The translations under genes were made by a program, and so were the position numbers. Positions 61,624-64,000 of a stretch of DNA of 64,000 nt are shown here, piece by piece. Every line of letters starts with the position of its first letter. Position 1 is the stretch's first letter. Location of the stretch: assembly GCF_032854445.1 (NCBI RefSeq), contig NC_088297.1, positions 19,605,127 through 19,669,126 of the forward strand. Reading direction: 5' to 3'. Below the pieces are notes generated by a model. That model did not search any database. It was not told the origin of the DNA and saw nothing but the letters and a program-made list of their open reading frames with translations. This DNA comes from Liolophura sinensis. Its lineage: Eukaryota > Mollusca > Polyplacophora > Chitonida > Chitonidae.

Positions 61624-61746
61624 CTTTAAAAACGTGCACTCCCCATTTTGTTTGTTTGCCCGTTGTTCGATCAAATCTCTTGCTAGCCAGTTCTTGAAGC
61701 CGTGATTCAGTTGTTGGCTTGAATCGACCAGGCTCTTGAACAGACT
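61624..61746 (-). CDS. Canonical exon A: start of the core-binding domain
   Basis: A 123-nt exon between acceptor CATGCTTAG and donor AAAG|GTTTGT. It is phase 1 on both sides and so can be skipped without breaking frame. It encodes 41 codons ending TKWGVHVFK, which join the next exon to give VFKDWLAETN. This is the first helix of the DUF3504/Crypton core-binding domain and corresponds to AVGTFERWLW in the variable exons. In those exons the same segment is fused to the rest of the domain, so each V exon replaces exon A plus the start of exon B. The residues before the helix (RFKPTTESRLQELASKR) resemble the N-terminal lead of this family. Confidence 0.75.
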
Positions 61747-63770
61747 CTAAGCATGAAAGAAGTGTCTAGTCATCACTGTCTCTCAAAAATTTTTCCATAT
61801 TGTTGCCTGTTGTTAATTGACCTCTTACACTCGCCAATCAGCTACAGAATCAATGCTGACTTTAGACTGCATTCTCGAGGTGCAATCTGTTAAATTCTAC
61901 CAGTTAAATGAAAAAGTGCCAACAATTATTTCATACAATGTGTAGAATTCAACAAATCACACAGTGTGAACTCTGGTTGTAGAATAATCTTTGTCCTATT
62001 TTCCTTTGCCTATTTCAAATGGGACGAGTTGATATAACAAATTACACACTGAACGTGTCTTAACTGCAAGAGCTATACATACAAACAACTTACGTAGGTT
62101 CAGATTTGTGTAAGCGTGTAACAAGCAAAACTTGAGTTACTCCAAGTAAATGTTACTGTATTTGTTTCATCATAGAATCATAATGATGAATACCACTTCC
62201 ATTTTATTCCTAGAGAAACAGTAACTTGTGACATCTTGAGTTACATGTTAGCAGCTCTTTATTAAAAAATTAAAACTAAAAATATTTTTGGATAAATACT
62301 ACCACTGATTAAGTTTTTATGCATGTAGGCATGTAGTTTTAAAATACACTGGACAATCCATCACAAATTACAACAATATAATGGCTCAGTACATTTAAGT
62401 AACCAATCAGCATCGATTCTGTATCCTTTAAATTTGTGCTGACACACTTGTAGGTTACAAATGATCTAAACACTTCTACAAGTTTACATTTTCTCCTTGA
62501 ATATAAACACTCTTTAACATGCAGTTCCATTTTGTTTGTTTTCATCTGATGTGGGATTCATTCATAATAAACAGAATAATCTTTCCATAACCCCATAAAA
62601 CAATGAACTCATCCGACAATTAATCATGCCTCACAAGACTGCTGGCCTGTAACTGTCTAGACAATAAAAGAAACTTTTAGATATACATGTAGGCTGACTA
62701 TGGAGCACAGCTTATGCCAGATTTTGAAAATGGGGTGTCACCTTCACAAGTTTATTATTTTCAATGTATCTCGTGTTTATTATGTTTTGTTTTTTTTTGT
62801 CAGAATTGTCTGTCTTAATGACACCCACCATGCACAGACCTTAATTATTGCAGGGACACAGTTTTCACTAACTTACATGACACTTATGTTAACTGCACAG
62901 ATGACCAAGCTAATTCTTCTATTTTCCCTGTATCTCTCTTAATTCCATCAGAATAATCACCATGACATTTTCTCCATGAATAACCCTTAGTTCCTACTAG
63001 GAAAGAGGTTTCATTAAATTACATGACACTGGGTCAGGTTATCTGTGCATGTACATGGCCAAACACCTTGCCCACTTACATGTACATTTAGCCAGAATCT
63101 GAAATCAGGGTGTCTCGTTTCTCATTCTATTTCCGTATCTCTTCTACATGTACGTTAATTTATTCAGAATAGCGTCTCAAAGCCATTGAGAATCACCTCC
63201 CCTCCCCCTCCGCTGCTAAACCTGCCTACCCAGCACAAGCTGGATTTAAACATGTCCCCACACTTTCCAAGGCATGACAGTACATTTACATGTGTATGTA
63301 CTGTTACTTTGTACAGTTTCTTAAAAAATGTGACAGTTCATGAAGTTCATAAACAACAAGTTGGCTTCAGTTTTCAAACAGTTCATGGGAAATGAATGCA
63401 GCTTTTCCTTCATACTAACTTCACAATTCAGCAATTAAAACACCTGAAAACAATGCTCTGTGATCACATTGGAAAGTAATTCAGATATTCAACTTGCTTG
63501 TTGTTGAGATGTGGAACAAAAGATGCTGGTAAAGAATGGCAATACTGCTTTCATTTCTAATTTCAAAACTACTAGTAAAGTGAATCATTTTAAATCTGTT
63601 CAGCTTTTACTTGCAAATTTTTTCCACTGTTCCACCATTCCATTGATTTGTACCGATACCTATCTTTACCAACTAAATTAGGTTCCTTTCTCTCACAAGC
63701 AGTTACATACTAAGAAAATGAATGCAACAATTAAACATTTACAGTGATAAAGGTCCAAGAGGGTTTATAC
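61747..63770 (-). other. 5' intron or upstream region without recognised genes
   Basis: About 2 kb of AT-rich sequence upstream of the 123-nt exon. I saw no conserved domain, tRNA or known repeat family on either strand. If the candidate first exon is real, this is the first intron of the locus. Every variable exon would then splice across at least this stretch. Confidence 0.45.
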
Positions 63771-63840
63771 CGACCAGTTTATGGTAGGCCTTAATCTCCA
63801 GTTTTCTCTCAAACATACTTGCATGTTTCACCACAGCCAT
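63771..63840 (-). CDS. Candidate first coding exon of the recombinase-derived gene
   Basis: An ATG in a good initiation context (A at -3, G at +4) opens 23 codons, beginning MAVVKHASMF and ending in KLV. They finish with one base before G|GTATAA, a plausible donor in phase 1. That phase fits both the 123-nt exon downstream and all 24 variable exons. The predicted peptide is basic and could form a helix; I recognise no domain. Open stretches of this length ending in a usable GT arise often by chance, and no transcript supports it. The real leader may instead lie outside the window. Confidence 0.3.
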
Positions 63841-64000
63841 TTGATGAACAGCAAATCAATTCATTTTCAATATTATAATACGGCATTTAAGATTTAAACT
63901 TGTAAATGGACATCGTCCAATAAAAATGTGCAAGCAAGGCAAGCCAAGTTTCGCAAAATAAAGGCAACCTTTTTTCTAAATGAAACTGGCTTATAGGCAA

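Overview
The window is animal nuclear DNA and most likely molluscan. Genes are split by introns, spacers are AT-rich, and the interspersed repeats include tRNA-derived SINEs of two kinds: one with a V-SINE-like 3' domain, and one ending in a (CACT)n tail. There is also a Tc1-type transposon, a small MITE with a TTA target duplication, and several minisatellites. No convincing protein-coding gene lies on the + strand. Apart from the transposon, all the coding signal belongs to one minus-strand locus that spans the whole window.

At the high-coordinate (5') end is a gene derived from a Crypton-type tyrosine recombinase (the DUF3504 family, whose vertebrate members include QRICH1, KIAA1958, KCTD1 and the ZMYM proteins). 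A 123-nt exon (61624-61746) and a 1.1-kb last exon (60258-61360) join in phase 1. Together they encode a core-binding domain followed by a recombinase-like catalytic domain in which the usual His-x-x-Arg box is lost. A possible first coding exon (63771-63840) also ends in a phase-1 donor.

Downstream, from 56.5 kb to the left edge, lie 24 further exons, called V1 to V24 here in transcription order. Each opens at a splice acceptor, each is entered in phase 1, each encodes a variable linker plus one copy of the same core-binding domain, and each ends in a stop codon at the point where the catalytic domain would begin. The simplest reading is a large cassette of alternative terminal exons. A shared 5' leader would splice either to the canonical exon pair (full-length protein) or to one of 24 short variants that carry only the domain. 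Arrays of alternative 3' exons are known in insect mod(mdg4) and lola; I know of no such array built on a domesticated recombinase domain. Splicing itself is inferred, because the sequence alone cannot show transcripts.

Layout by coordinate: V24 (0.2-0.7 kb); a 0.94-kb direct repeat pair (1.8-4.4 kb); V23-V21; Tc1 element (12.1-13.7 kb); V20-V18 with SINE pieces between; MITE (22.65-23.1 kb); a SINE running to within 6 bp of the V17 stop codon (24.5 kb) and a ~63-bp minisatellite just upstream of the V17 acceptor; V16-V9; a ~32-bp minisatellite (42.4-43.4 kb); V8-V1, the densest part, with a decayed extra copy next to V5; an exon-free 3.6 kb; then the canonical exons and the 5' intron.
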